Assembly: GCA_024509875.1 (NCBI GenBank)
Contig: JAMPIV010011350.1
Location: forward strand, 62,001 to 126,000
DNA from: Oreohelix idahoensis
Taxonomy: Eukaryota; Mollusca; Gastropoda; Stylommatophora; Oreohelicidae
Direction: 5' to 3'
Length of the DNA: 64,000 nt
The translations under genes were made by a program, and so were the position numbers. Under the pieces are notes generated by a model. It was given only the letters and a program-made list of their open reading frames with translations, did no database searches and was not told where the DNA came from. Positions 11,928 through 22,884 of the stretch are shown here, in pieces; position 1 is the stretch's first letter, and every line of letters begins with the position of its first letter.

Positions 11928-13694
11928 CATATATATATATTATGATGATATCTTCATACTCTTTCTGCTCTCTATGAAACCTGTGGCTACTTCAGCTGTT
12001 GGTTCCTTGTGAAGAAACCCGCACGAAGCAGTCAACAGCTCTTGTTGTTGTGGTTAATGTGGCAAATTATTTTATATGATGAGGTTGCCAGTCTCATACA
12101 CAACTGTACCGAAATAAGTATTTTATATATGTTAAAGGCATATATAAAAATACGGAAAAGTAGATGTTACAACTTACCGTTCATATGAATGGGTTATTAT
12201 CCAGACTTGTGCACAGAATGGCAAACATTATGTCCTGCAGCAGATTAAGTTGCAGTCGTTCTCCCACGAGCTACAAAGGATTGTTATGCTACAACTTCTA
12301 GCTTTTAACACAGGGGCAGATTTCTAGGGGTCGAAATTATCAAAGTTCTAGGCAAATTTTAACACTTATAAATGTTTACGTTTGACTACAATCAATCCCT
12401 AGCAAATCTGTATGTCAAAATAGTAGGTCCGGTGTGCAAGCTGCGCACGTTTAAAAATCCCTCGGCAGTTGGAAATCGTAAAAAGCAGGCCACACGGTCG
12501 TTGCCCTGACAAAATTTAAAAAAAAAAAAGGGAAACCTGCGCGCCACATAAACATTTATAGAATGTGTGATTCCTGTATACACACATTGCGATTCTCGCC
12601 GGTGCTACGGAGTTCATGCACTGTGCAGAGATCCTCCTTGTGTGTGATCTAAGAGAGGAGATGGGAGCACTGATGGAGTTGTCCGTGTGCAATGAAGAAG
12701 GTCCTTAAGACCAAACCAAACCAAACCAAACCAAACTAAACCAAACCAAACCAAACCAAACTAAATCAAACTGGGATCCGGGGTAGTTCCAATTTCTGAT
12801 TTGATCAGATTTTCGAAAGTATAAAAAAACACTGTTCTGTAGACTTAAAAAAAAGTTTAACAATTAAAAAAAAAATACACTGAGTTGTACTTAACGTATT
12901 TTTATTCATAAGTAACAAGGCAAATGTAACTTTCAACAGCACCCTTTCTGATTTTCGTTTCTTTGTTGCCATTCGTTTCAGCAGGATTAATTGATGTGGA
13001 CAACATTCAATTTGGGGCTCGCACGAAGCTATCGCAATGTCTAGCGCGGCGAATGCTTCTTCATGCATAGTCCCACCATCTGAATCAAGTTTCGATGCGA
13101 ACTTTAAGATTTTAATTCTTGTTTGTAATATCTGCTATGACTGACTTTCCAACGTATAATTTTGCAACGAAGACCTTTTTTTCTTTTCTTTGAAGGTCTA
13201 CTTAAAATTTCAAACTTCGATTCATTTTTGAAAATTTCTGCTTCCTTTTAAAAGAAGAAGGAGAAGACGCTATAGCAATAGTACGGTAACAGTAAAACTA
13301 TGTAAACACAAGACAATCACATTCGTACTAAGAACACTGAAGATCTGATTGGATTATATGAGAGTTAAAAATAGACAATCTTCCCCACCTACAACTCTCA
13401 CCTCCAATGACAAATTTCTGGTGTCAGCATTAAAACAGTGCTAGCAAGTTTGAATTTTTGGCGTTTCGTATTACTGACGTTCGGATTGTCGAGATTTTAT
13501 CTGTGAGATTTGATATTAAGTAATGCTTAGTCCACTTACAGGAGTCTCTTAGGGGATACAGAAAAGTCGGAACTACAGCTCCTATCAAACGGACCAGCTA
13601 CAGTATTGGCTACATTCTCTTAAGAAGCAAAGATGGAAAAGTATTAATTTTTTTTTTCTAATCTATAAAATTTATTTTTGTCTCTTTTCCCTAG
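11928..13694. other. Host DNA upstream of the GPB5 exon, no gene recognised
   Basis: I see no supported coding region. At 12716-12770 there is a microsatellite of the pentamer CCAAA with a few variants. It follows a stretch (about 12640-12715) that could be the 3' end of a short retroposon with that pentamer as its tail. Short ORFs at 12392-12583 and 12805-13068 have no recognisable features. The end of the stretch is a strong polypyrimidine tract leading to an AG at 13693-13694. Confidence 0.5.
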
Positions 13695-13960
13695 CTATGC
13701 GCCTTGGATCTAGGCTCCTCAACCTACATCAATCCTGCCCGCCTTCCTCAATTATCGGTCTACTCGTTACTATCATCAACCTTGTGATGATCCCTCCGGC
13801 TGCATCAATCGTCGACGCCAGCACAACGCTAGGTTGCCACGTCCGCAGATATGAGCAACATGTAACCAAGCCACCAGTCTATGACAGTGATGGTGCCGTT
13901 ATCCGGTGCAGCGGTTGGGTAGCGGTCAATTCCTGTTGGGGCCGATGTGATTCCAGTGAG
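13695..13960 (+). CDS. gpb5: Glycoprotein hormone beta-5-like gene, coding exon (thyrostimulin beta subunit)
   Basis: This exon encodes the first 88 residues of a secreted cystine-knot hormone subunit. The ATG at 13697 lies two bases after a splice acceptor (TTTTGTCTCTTTTCCCTAG), so an upstream 5'UTR exon is expected. The frame ends at GAG with a consensus donor GTGAGT at 13961, phase 0. Residues 19-32 form a hydrophobic core fitting a signal peptide. The mature start has Cys47, Cys71, Cys80 and Cys84. CWGRC at 80-84 is the CXGXC cystine-knot motif, and the surrounding NSCWGRCDSSE is typical of GPB5 rather than of vertebrate LH/FSH/TSH beta. The known partner is GPA2, with a leucine-rich-repeat GPCR as receptor. 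The next exon was not found in the window. Frame continuation past 13960 is intron. Identification rests on the motif and is fairly firm. Confidence 0.82.
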
Positions 13961-14467
13961 GTGAGTACATGTCTGTTAATAACCATTCGCTTAATAGCAA
14001 TATCTTGTGAACATTACGTGAAACGCAGACATAGGTCGTATATCCGAAATGTATCTAAACAATTTATCTTTTGCAATATTCTTCTTCGTCGATTGCTCTC
14101 TCATAGCCCCATCTATTTCTCTCATACAGTCCGTCTAAGGCTTCTCTGGTCGTCATACACTTTCTCCTTCTGCCTTGTGGGATTTCTTAGCCGGAACGCC
14201 ACACCCCTGATTAATACGTAGAATTATTTCGCAGCGTAATGAATACTTTGTGCCGCAGATTACAGCGGGGTTGCGATTTCTGCACGTCCTATTTAAGAAA
14301 GTATTTTTATTTGGGTTTCATCTTCTTAACAGATGGCTGTCCCAATTTACGCTCGGCAAAATATAACTTTTTTCAGTTTTCAACCGCTTAAAATTACATA
14401 TAGGCTCCAATTATTCAAAATTACACTTACTCTGAAACATTAAGACATTTATGATTTTTTATCAAGG

Positions 14468-14834
14468 TATATCTTTTATGGATGGGTTTGAAAAAAAATC
14501 GAAAAAAGGTGATTCATCTTACGAGGACAAAAGACAAAGAAAGTAGTCTACGTTACGGCCACAAGGCCTTCGTCAGGAAAAGAAAGAAAGTGAAGGCTAG
14601 ATAGGAGACATAAGAACTAAAGAAATATAAAAATAAAACCTAGGTACTTCCCTGAAGGCGAAGCATGGCTGAAAAGGAAGTGACTTCTGCCCCCGGATGT
14701 ACACAATACATACTAAGAAACTAAAAAACGAAACCTCGTAAGACGAATCACCTTTTTTCGATTTTTTTTCAAACCCATCCATTGTACTCCACGTCTTACC
14801 GCAGTTCCCCTCAACTTCCTCTATATCTTTTATG
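14468..14834. mobile_element. Small fold-back element with long inverted repeats
   Basis: A 49-bp inverted repeat is present at 14478-14526 and 14734-14782, differing at about one base. Its arms contain GATGGGTTTG followed by A-runs. The interior (about 207 bp) shows no gene; the ORF at 14597-14782 on the minus strand merely reads through one arm. The 13-mer TATATCTTTTATG occurs at 14468-14480 and again at 14822-14834, which could be a target-site duplication of an insertion at 14481-14821. If so, the length suggests retroposition, which would be odd for an inverted-repeat element. Confidence 0.7.
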
Positions 14835-15947
14835 AGGTCAGTGTTTCTGAAGTAGATCCCCGCAACTCCTAGGTTACCTGTCGCTGGTGTAATGTGTCAC
14901 CGAAACTTGTAACCTGTATCCGAAATACTTAACAATTATTAATTAAAATTTGCGTTTTTATGTATGTCATTCATTTTTTCTACTATCCTTTCTCCTCTTC
15001 GTTCTTTCTTCTACGTTTTTGTTTTTTACTATTATTATTCTCCGTGTTTGTTCTGTCTATTTTTTGTTCCTAATGTTGCATAGGACCATCACTGTCACAT
15101 GTCTTCTTACAGGAAACATGAATAAATACATTCATGTGCCCTAGCACTGGTTGTTTCTGAAACAATTAGTTTTACATGAGTAGGTTATCAGCCCGGGCAC
15201 AACCTCACATTACCAGCCTCTTACGACGAAACGTGAGGGAGCAGTATTTCCTTTTTCTTCCTTGTGCCCCCCGGGCCCCGGGGACGACACGGGGCACTAT
15301 TATTATTATTAAATTACTAATGTTCTTCCCTTACATGTTATGATGATGATGATTACGCATCCTACACTTCTTGTCTTCCTCTACTTCAGTCCGTTTCTTA
15401 CTGTCCTTCTACCTTATCTCCTCCTCTTCCTTGTCCATTTACTTTTCTGTTTAGTTTACAGGAACTAAGCAAGATAAGATTTGTCATTCGCAGACGTGAA
15501 GATTAAAGAAAATCTCTCTTTGTGTCTGGCATGGAGCTACGCTCACGCGATTTGCGAATTTATCAATTTTAAGAACGACCAAGCAACCACATCACGGTCT
15601 GTGCGATTTACATAACACTTGAGCAAATATGTCTTTTTTGATTGAAGATCGGGAAAAGATCGGACTAACATTGTTAGTGGATTCGAGGCACCAGTTCTAT
15701 AGAAATAAAATGAATTCGAGTATCTCGGATTACAGAATAGCAATACATTAATATTAGTAGCACTCGATTTTTTCCAGGAAATAACGTAATTTACTCAGCA
15801 AAACTGGAACGTCCTTATCAGAAAAAGTTTATACTTGACTGCACGTCACCATTCATGCTTTACTTATCTTTCAACTATGATACTTATGTTAAAGAAGTGA
15901 AAGTGCTTTAAAAACATACTACGAACACAACTTCCAATTCACCCTAG
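14835..15947 (+). other. Presumed GPB5 intron or downstream DNA, no gene recognised
   Basis: Low-complexity T-rich sequence, a short ATT microsatellite near 15298-15314 and a GC-rich block at 15266-15293. No exon with the remaining GPB5 cysteines could be identified. ORFs at 14950-15144 and 15543-15743 lack recognisable features. Confidence 0.4.
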
Positions 15948-17045
15948 ATTTGGTCTCCAACATTTATTGTAAGGTGACGTGCTCTAGATTTGGTCTCCAA
16001 CATTTATTGTAAGGTAACGTGCTCTAGATTTGGTCTCCAACATTTATTGTAAGGTGACGTGCTCTAGATTCGGTCTTCAAAATATATTGTAAGGTGACTT
16101 GTAGTCTAGATAAGGCCTTCTACGTTTTGTTAGGTTACAAGTGGTCTAATCTGGGTCTTCAAAATATATTGTAAGGTGACTAAAGTTCTAGACTGGGACC
16201 TCAGAATATGTTGTAAGCTGGCTAATGTTCTAGATTTGATCTTCAAAATATGTTATAAGCTGGCAAATGTTCTAGATTTGATCTTCAAAATATGTTATCT
16301 GCTGGCTAATGTTCTAGATCTGATCTTCAAAATATGTTGTAAGCTGGCTAGTGTGCTAGATTTGATCTTCAAAATATGTTGAAAGCTGGCTAGTGTTATA
16401 GATTTGATCTTCAAAATATGTTGTAAGCTGGTTAGTGTTCTAGATCTGGTCTTCAAAATATGTTGTATGCTGGCTAATGTTCTAGATCTGGTCTCCAAAA
16501 TGTGTTGTAAGCTGGCTAATGTTCTAAATTTTACTTCAAAATATGTTGTAAGCTGGCTGGTGTTGTAGATCTGGTCTTCAAAATATGTTGTAAGCTGGTT
16601 AGTGTTCTAGATTTGATCTTTAAAATATGTTATAACCTTGATAATGTTCTAGATCTGGTCTTCAAAATATGTTGTAAGCTGGCTAATGTTCTAGATCTGG
16701 TCTTCAAAATATGTTGTAAGCTGGCTAATGTTCTAGATCTGGTCTTCAAAATATGTTGCAAGCAGGCAAGTGTTCTAGATGTGGTTTTCAAAATATGTTG
16801 TAAGCTGGCAATTTTTCTAGATGTGGTCTTCAAAAGATGTTGTAAGCTGGCTAGTGTTCTAGATCTGGTCTTCAAAATACTCGCATGTTGTAAGCTGGCT
16901 GGTGTTCTAGATCTGGTCTTCAAAACACTCGCATGTTGTAAGCTGGCTAGTGTTCTAGATCTGGTCTTCAAAATGGTTCAGACTGGGTCTGTAAAATGTT
17001 ATAAGATGACAACTGTGGACCGGGAGTGGGTCTTCAACATTTTGT
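15948..17045. repeat. Minisatellite with 40-42 bp units
   Basis: About 25 tandem units. The first ones are 40 bp and begin CTAGATTTGGTCTCCAACAT. From about 16190 the unit becomes 42 bp with the core TCTTCAAAATATGTTGTAAG. Because 42 is divisible by three, both strands stay open: the plus strand reads a 14-residue repeat around KICCKLANVLDLVF, and the minus strand one around LKTRSRTLASLQHI. Nothing suggests these are real genes. Two late units carry a CTCGC insertion (about 16880 and 16928). Confidence 0.9.
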
Positions 17046-17821
17046 GAACGTTCTTGAGTACCACGTTATCCAGATCATAAAACGCATTATTTTCTGGACA
17101 ATAAAATAAACAAAAAACAAACATTACTACAAGGGTTCACGAGTAGAGGGATTTATAGATAGGGAGATAAACATAAAACGGTGGTTAATGCTGTCTGAAC
17201 AGAATGCTGCTTTCTTGAGAAAAAAAATACGCACGTATTTGAAAACAAGGTTGATAGAAAAATACAACTAATGGAATCGTCTGATGTGATGAAAAACCCC
17301 AGGACCTGAATTCTTTAAGTTCCATTTCCGGTCACACAAGTATATCAGTAAGCCAGCACGCGCTGTCAGCTCTGACAAAGCGATTCCTTACATAATTACG
17401 TCATCAGTATAGAGCTTTTAACGTGATCTGTCACATGCACAGTCATCTGTATTGCAGCCTTTAAAGGAAAATGTTCATCAGTAATAGACTAATGGAATTG
17501 GCGAGCCTTCTATGAGAACGCATCCTTGAGTCATTAATTAAATACGGTTGGCAAACCGTATCAGAATGTGTACTTCAATGTGAAAGCTTTCATTTGGAGT
17601 TTTGGAGAATGGAAATAATTTAAAACTAGGGATTTTATAAAAAAAAATAGTTGGATTTTTGTTTCACTTTTATTCCCTGTTCTTCGGTGTTTCCGTTTAA
17701 CACTTCCTGTCCACCTTTTCCCACAAGAATCAGAGCAGTGATACTTTCTTTCTTATCTTCTTTTTTTATCCTTAACCGCCGATTGTCAAAGCAGTCAGTG
17801 GCCATCACGCCTTGTGGCATC

Positions 17822-18067
17822 TTATAGGGCAGCAACAAATTGCTTCCACCTTGTTCGGTCGGCGGCCATCCTTCGTACAGTGCCCCAACTCTGGTTCATT
17901 CTATGCATCTCAGCCTCCACAGTTCTCCGCCATGTTGTTTTTGGTCGGCCTCTCTTTCGCTTTCCTTCGGGGGTCCATAGCATAGCTGTTCTTGTAATGG
18001 CATGAGGGTCCCTTCTGAGGACGTGACCAACCCAATTCCAGCGTCTGCCAGCTATGATGGTGTGCAT
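17822..18067 (-). pseudogene. LINE polyprotein C-terminal tail
   Basis: The frame reads DMHTIIAGRRWNWVGHVLRR, then GKRKRGRPKTTWRR, motifs found at the C-terminus of RTE-like LINE polyproteins. It follows the endonuclease ORF after about 180 bp with frame breaks and is the other flank of the RT deletion. It is not an independent gene. Confidence 0.8.
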
Positions 18068-18250
18068 GTCCTCCTGGTTAGTCCGAATAAGTAATTCTTG
18101 GTTGCTAATGGTATTCGGCCAAAAGATTTAAAAAAATTTTCCTTAGGCAGATTGTGTGGAAGGAGGACAGTTTCGACATTTCCTTCTCTGTTACTCTCCA
18201 GCATTCCGCACCATAGAGAAGCACAGAAAGTACACAGCTCTCATACAGTC

Positions 18251-19705
18251 TTAATTTGGTGTTTGTGCTTTGTCGGCATGGGTTTGACCTTTTACTTCTT
18301 TGTCCAGCTGACTGTACTGTTCGCTATACATTTCCTTTAACCTGGGAGACTTTGCTTCTGCTTTCTTTCTGTTCATTTCTTTTCTCATCGCTATGGTGTT
18401 TAACGTTTCTATTATTATCCAATCCTGTCTCTTTCTGTCCTGGAATTCCAAGCATAATTCACTGCTTTCCTTGTATACTGTTGAAATGATGTTGAATTTC
18501 TGGTCAACATCATCAGTCGCTGTACTTTCCTGGCCTTTGGAAATTTGATATCGTCTCTTTACATCAACCACAAACGCTTTTCTGGTAAGGGGGTCCTTGA
18601 GTTTCATGATGTTATATCTTTTCTGTTTGATTGCAATTGGTCCAGCAGCTCTGAGTTTCACCTTCAGTCTTGCTACTACTAGGTGATGATCACTTCCCAT
18701 ATCTGCACCGCTTCTTACTTTCACATCTTGTAGTGCATGCCTCCATCTACCATTGATCATAATGTGGTCTATCTGGTTTCTGTCCCGTCCGTTTGGTGAT
18801 TCCAACGTTGACTTGTGCACTTCTTTGTGTGGAAAAAGTGTTCCTCCAATGAACAGGTTGTTGATGCTGCAGAAGCTTATTAGTTTGTCCCCATTCTCGT
18901 TTACTGTTCCACTGCCGCATTTCCCCATTACTCTTTCATTATAAGAATTGTGAGTACCAGCTTTCGCATTGAGGTCTCCCATTACTATAATAAGATCGTA
19001 CCTAGCTGCAGTTTCGATTTCCTTTTGTAGCTGTTGATAGAAGTTGTCCTTGACCTCTTCATCGCTGTCATTTGTTGGTGCATAGAATTGTATTATTGTG
19101 GTGTTGGTGAATCTCCCTCTCAGTCTTGTTCTTATCAGTCTGTTGTTGATGGATTTCCATTCCAGTAATGACCGTTCTATTCCTTTCTTCAAGATAATGG
19201 CTACGCCTTCATTGTGCTGACCATCCTCTCTACCAAAGTAAAGTAATGTTTCTCCTGTAGCTGTTTTTATGCTCTCCGTCCCGGTCCATCTGCTCTCACT
19301 TATTCCCAGGATATGTAATCTGTAGTTCCTCATCTCTGCTGTGATCTGCCTCAGCTTTCCTGCCTCATTCATGGTTCTGACGTTCCAGAATCCAATTCTA
19401 GTTTCATGTTTTGCAGTCAGGGCATCCGTTTTCATGCCACTAGCTTCCTTTCGGCTTTCACCACTGACAGTTATACGAGCCTGAGACTCCGGATGTCCGT
19501 CCCGCATCAAAGTTTTTTCCTTTTGTTGCTGTTCAAATTGTTTACATAGGCAGGCGTGTCGGCCCTGCGCTAAAACCCCCAACTTGGAGGACCAGGGTAC
19601 CAGCTTTTGTCTGACCCCTACCCGCACAGACCTGTCCAGCTTGGTTGAACCTACCAGGAGTAAAAACCCCGCTGGCCTAGCTCTGGGGGTTGTCAGGGTA
19701 CTCAA
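18251..19705 (-). pseudogene. LINE apurinic-type endonuclease domain
   Basis: A 484-codon frame. The first 100 residues look like translated 5' leader. Residues 103-350 form an exonuclease/endonuclease/phosphatase fold: WNVRTM at 107, SESRW at 136, YAPTND at 208, GDLNAKAG at 243, IDHIMI at 312 and SDHH at 338. These are the metal- and phosphate-binding motifs of the enzyme that nicks target DNA to prime reverse transcription. After about residue 460 the frame jumps to sequence near the C-terminus of the full protein (LYESCVLSVLLYGAECWR in another frame), so the whole RT domain has been lost. Confidence 0.85.
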
Positions 19706-20014
19706 GCTGCCATACCGCTACAAGGTATAGGTACCATTGATGGCAGTTCTTTCTTATGTAGCAATATTAAATCGACTGCAGTTCTATTTGACAATTTGAA
19801 CATATTTTTTTTAATGTTGACACTATACAAACTTGTGCCCTATCGTGACACAGCATTGAGGATAATACAAAATAGTAACTCGCCAAAAAGGACAGGAATT
19901 AATTATGATGTGCTTGTTCTGTTGCTTGTCATGAAGATAGTACTATTTCTCTTGTGGTGATTTAATTCCTTTGCATTTCACGTTCATAGAATATTTGTAC
20001 ACAAACGTATCTGA

Positions 20015-20019
20015 ACGCT
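20015..20019. other. Left target-site duplication of element D (ACGCT)
   Basis: ACGCT directly before the LTR at 20020 is repeated at 28365-28369 directly after the right LTR end. Confidence 0.85.
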
Positions 20020-22370
20020 TGTAGTGGTTTTGATGTTATTGTATGGTTGCTATGTTACCTAGTGTACTGGATGAGGTCAGCTGTGAAGGCTTCTGAAGAT
20101 AAAAGTTTATGTGAGTTACAGAATGCCTTTCTGCTACCACTTACGACCTCAAACAGACTTATTCTACTATTATGTATGTTAGCTACGTTTAATGTCTAGG
20201 GTAATGAAAAGTGATGTGTAGGTAATTAAATACACAGACACACACATGTAAACACTAAGTCTAATAATAATAATAAGCTCTATGATCAAATTAACTAACA
20301 CTGGCTTTAGAAGTTTAGATTTTACAATTTTTTGAATTTATTTAGTCCTGAACCAAATGTTTCTTCTGGTCAGGACGTATGAAACAATATGTATTTATCA
20401 ATAAAAGTGCATATATATATTGAATAATCAAATGAAAATGTTATACATAAATATATGGTTACATTGGTTAATATTAATACTAACTACAGTGTCTTTGGAA
20501 AACTAGCACTGGATGTCTAGTCGGGGTGATGTCATTATGCCCAATCTCTGTTTATAATGTGCATTGTCTTTGAATTATGGACTGAGTTATAGTGTTTATA
20601 CAACATGGATTTTATTTCTTTATTTATTTTATTTGTGGAAAAAGTTGGATGAATCCACAGCAGGCCAGGTTTTCACTTTACTGTGACGATGTAGTAAAGA
20701 ATTCAAATGGCCCACTCCTCACAAGTGCTGGAGTAAAATGATGGGCTTCCAAATCATCCACTCATAGATCTCTTCACAAGCATCTGACACTAGTGTAGTG
20801 CCAGACCAGAAACTCTGAAACCAAAATTTGTGCCATGTATCAACACACTGCCTACTGCACCAATTTTACACACAACAAGGAAAAAACATTACAAAGATCG
20901 GATCAGATCTCTCTGACCAACTTAGCACATCTCACCCAGGTGGTATCAAATAGTACCAGTTTCCCATAACTGCATTGCATCCGAAATATGTTCAATAGTT
21001 TCCTCTTCCATCCAATAAGGTGGATGATATGTTCCCACTGATCTCAAATATAGATCTGTCTTCCATAGTCTTAGATATGTTTTCCTATATTATTTAGTTG
21101 CCTCTAGGCCCTGGACTGCTGCTGGGGACCTAGAGTAAGCACTCACTTGTCGTAATCCTTTTTCAGGACATGGCAGTATCAATCACTCAAAATATTAAAA
21201 TTAAAAAAGGTAAATGCTTTTTCCCTTACCACAATTCAAAATTGAGAACACAGTTACGTAGTACTAGCAAAACTCAGCTGAGCTGCTGGCTAGATTAGGG
21301 CGTCCCACTGATAATATTTAATATTTCCTGGAAATCACACCTCTAGCATTAACGAACTGTGTAAATGGACAGTCTTCTTCAAAATGGCACTAGCGGGCGT
21401 CTGTCTTTCGATAATATGAAAGCTTCTGTCCAATCAGCGGACTTCCCCTCTACCTTTCAAATATTCAAATCACAAATGTCCAATTTCGGTCCAGTCTCAG
21501 TCTAGTGTGTAGTATTTTTCTGTCGGTCTGTCCGTCCCAACTTGGTTTTTCCCAAAATTACACTTGTTTTTGGACGAAACTACAAAAAAACTACACAAAT
21601 TTTGTCTCCCCCTACTTCTAAGATTCTCTGCTAAGTTATTTTTAGCTACTATCCTCCTACCCTGCCCCTAGTCCACCTGCAGTTGGTTTTTGCATTTTTA
21701 GTCTCAAGGACGTCAAAATGTAACGTTAGTGAAAATATGCACAAAAAACTGTCTGCTAGTCCGTATTGAACAATACAGTCTTTCATCAATATCTTCCGTG
21801 TTATCTGTCCGTCTGTGTAATTAAAATTATATTATTTCTCAGATTAAGATGGGCTATCAAACTAGCTAGTTTTTATTCTCCTAAACTTATTATTAAGAAA
21901 AAACCTACTTTTTTCAAGGTCAGTTTTGAAATTTGTTTTTGAACCTTCGTGTACCGCGTTTGCCGCTATATTCAAACTAAAACGACTAATTACCGTAAAA
22001 CGTCCAAGATACGTCTGTTTCTAACAAGAGCTAAGGTCGTTTTTCTTCCAATTCCTTACATTGTGTCAACTAGTGGTGTAATTTTTTTCTTTAAAAAAAC
22101 TACAAATTGCGTCTTTTAGTCTTTAGATTCAAACACGTGTTCAGACAGTCACATTTTTTTTTCTTTTATCTCCGTTACTACCCCGTCTAAAAGGATAGGT
22201 CGTTTAGTCTGCATGTTCTAACTAGTTAGTTTCAATGGCGCTAGAAAACGCTGGCGTGGGCGAGAATGTATCATCGTACCTTACTTATATTTTTATCCCT
22301 ACATGTTATTTTACCTATTATCTTTATAAATAGAGGAATTTTAACGTTGCATCATTGTAATTTCACCACA
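20020..22370 (-). repeat. 3' LTR of element D (left copy, 2351 bp)
   Basis: Starts TGTAGTGG and ends TTTCACCACA. A TATA-like TTTATAAATA lies about 40 bp from the latter end. A block near 20060-20240 (GTACTGGATGAGGTCAGCTG and following) is shared with the LTRs of A/C and with the solo LTR at 58547, although the rest has diverged. Confidence 0.9.
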
Positions 22371-22460
22371 CATCTCCCCACCTGATAACATGCATTAAAG
22401 CAAGTTCCAAAACCAGTGATACACATAGATAAAATTAACTCCTCACGCCTGCCAACTACT

Positions 22461-22859
22461 CTAATTTTGATCACAGGGGTGCCTACTGAGGAAATCTGCA
22501 CCGACATTCTGTGACCCCGGGATATATTCAATATTAAACTGATATGGTTGCAACAATAAGGACCATCTTAACAATCTTGCATTTTCATGCTTGGCCTGAG
22601 ATAAGAACACGAGAGGCTGGTGATCTGTCTGGACCACAAAAGTCCTACCATACAGATAGATTTGGAACTTTTTTATTGCCCAGATTAACGCTAAACATTC
22701 TTTTTCGCTTGTGGAATATCCTTGTTCCGCTTTGTTCAACTTGCGGCTTGCATAAGCGACTGGGTTCAGTTCCCCATTGGGTGAAGAGGACCTTTGCAAC
22801 AGAGCAGCCCCCAGGCCTACATTGCTTGCATCTGTTCTCACCACAAAGTCCTGAGTCAA
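22461..22859 (-). pseudogene. RNase H domain of element D
   Basis: Continuation of the RT polyprotein after a one-base homopolymer break. FVVRTDASNVGLGAALLQ carries the first catalytic Asp, YSTSEKECLALIWA the Glu, and FVVQTDHQPL and GADFLSRHPCD the remaining Asps of a Ty3-type RNase H. It ends at a stop about 90 bp before the left LTR and marks the end of the pol ORF. Confidence 0.85.
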
Positions 22860-22884
22860 ATCAGGTAATTTGAGAATAGGCTTG

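Larger units (their letters stand above)
17755..19735 (-). mobile_element. RTE-type non-LTR retrotransposon copy with RT deleted
   Basis: The minus strand holds an endonuclease ORF and, after a short broken stretch, the extreme C-terminus of the same polyprotein. The reverse transcriptase in between is missing. The 3' end carries a short A/G-rich tail (AAAAAAAGAAGATAAGAAAG, near 17745-17768), as usual for target-primed LINEs. A second 3' fragment of this family lies at 31690-31815. Confidence 0.85.

Noticed and set aside
13961..14221. Extension of the GPB5 frame to a stop at 14221
   Set aside because: A consensus GTGAGT donor at 13961 follows the conserved CDSSE, and the residues after it lack the cysteines of the family, so it is intron.
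15948..17045. Possible CRISPR array
   Set aside because: The whole unit is repeated with no unique spacers and the context is eukaryotic. The same holds for the arrays at 31978-34273 and 62608-63196.
16176..17047. ORFs of 113-144 codons on both strands
   Set aside because: Products of the 42-bp minisatellite being a multiple of three.
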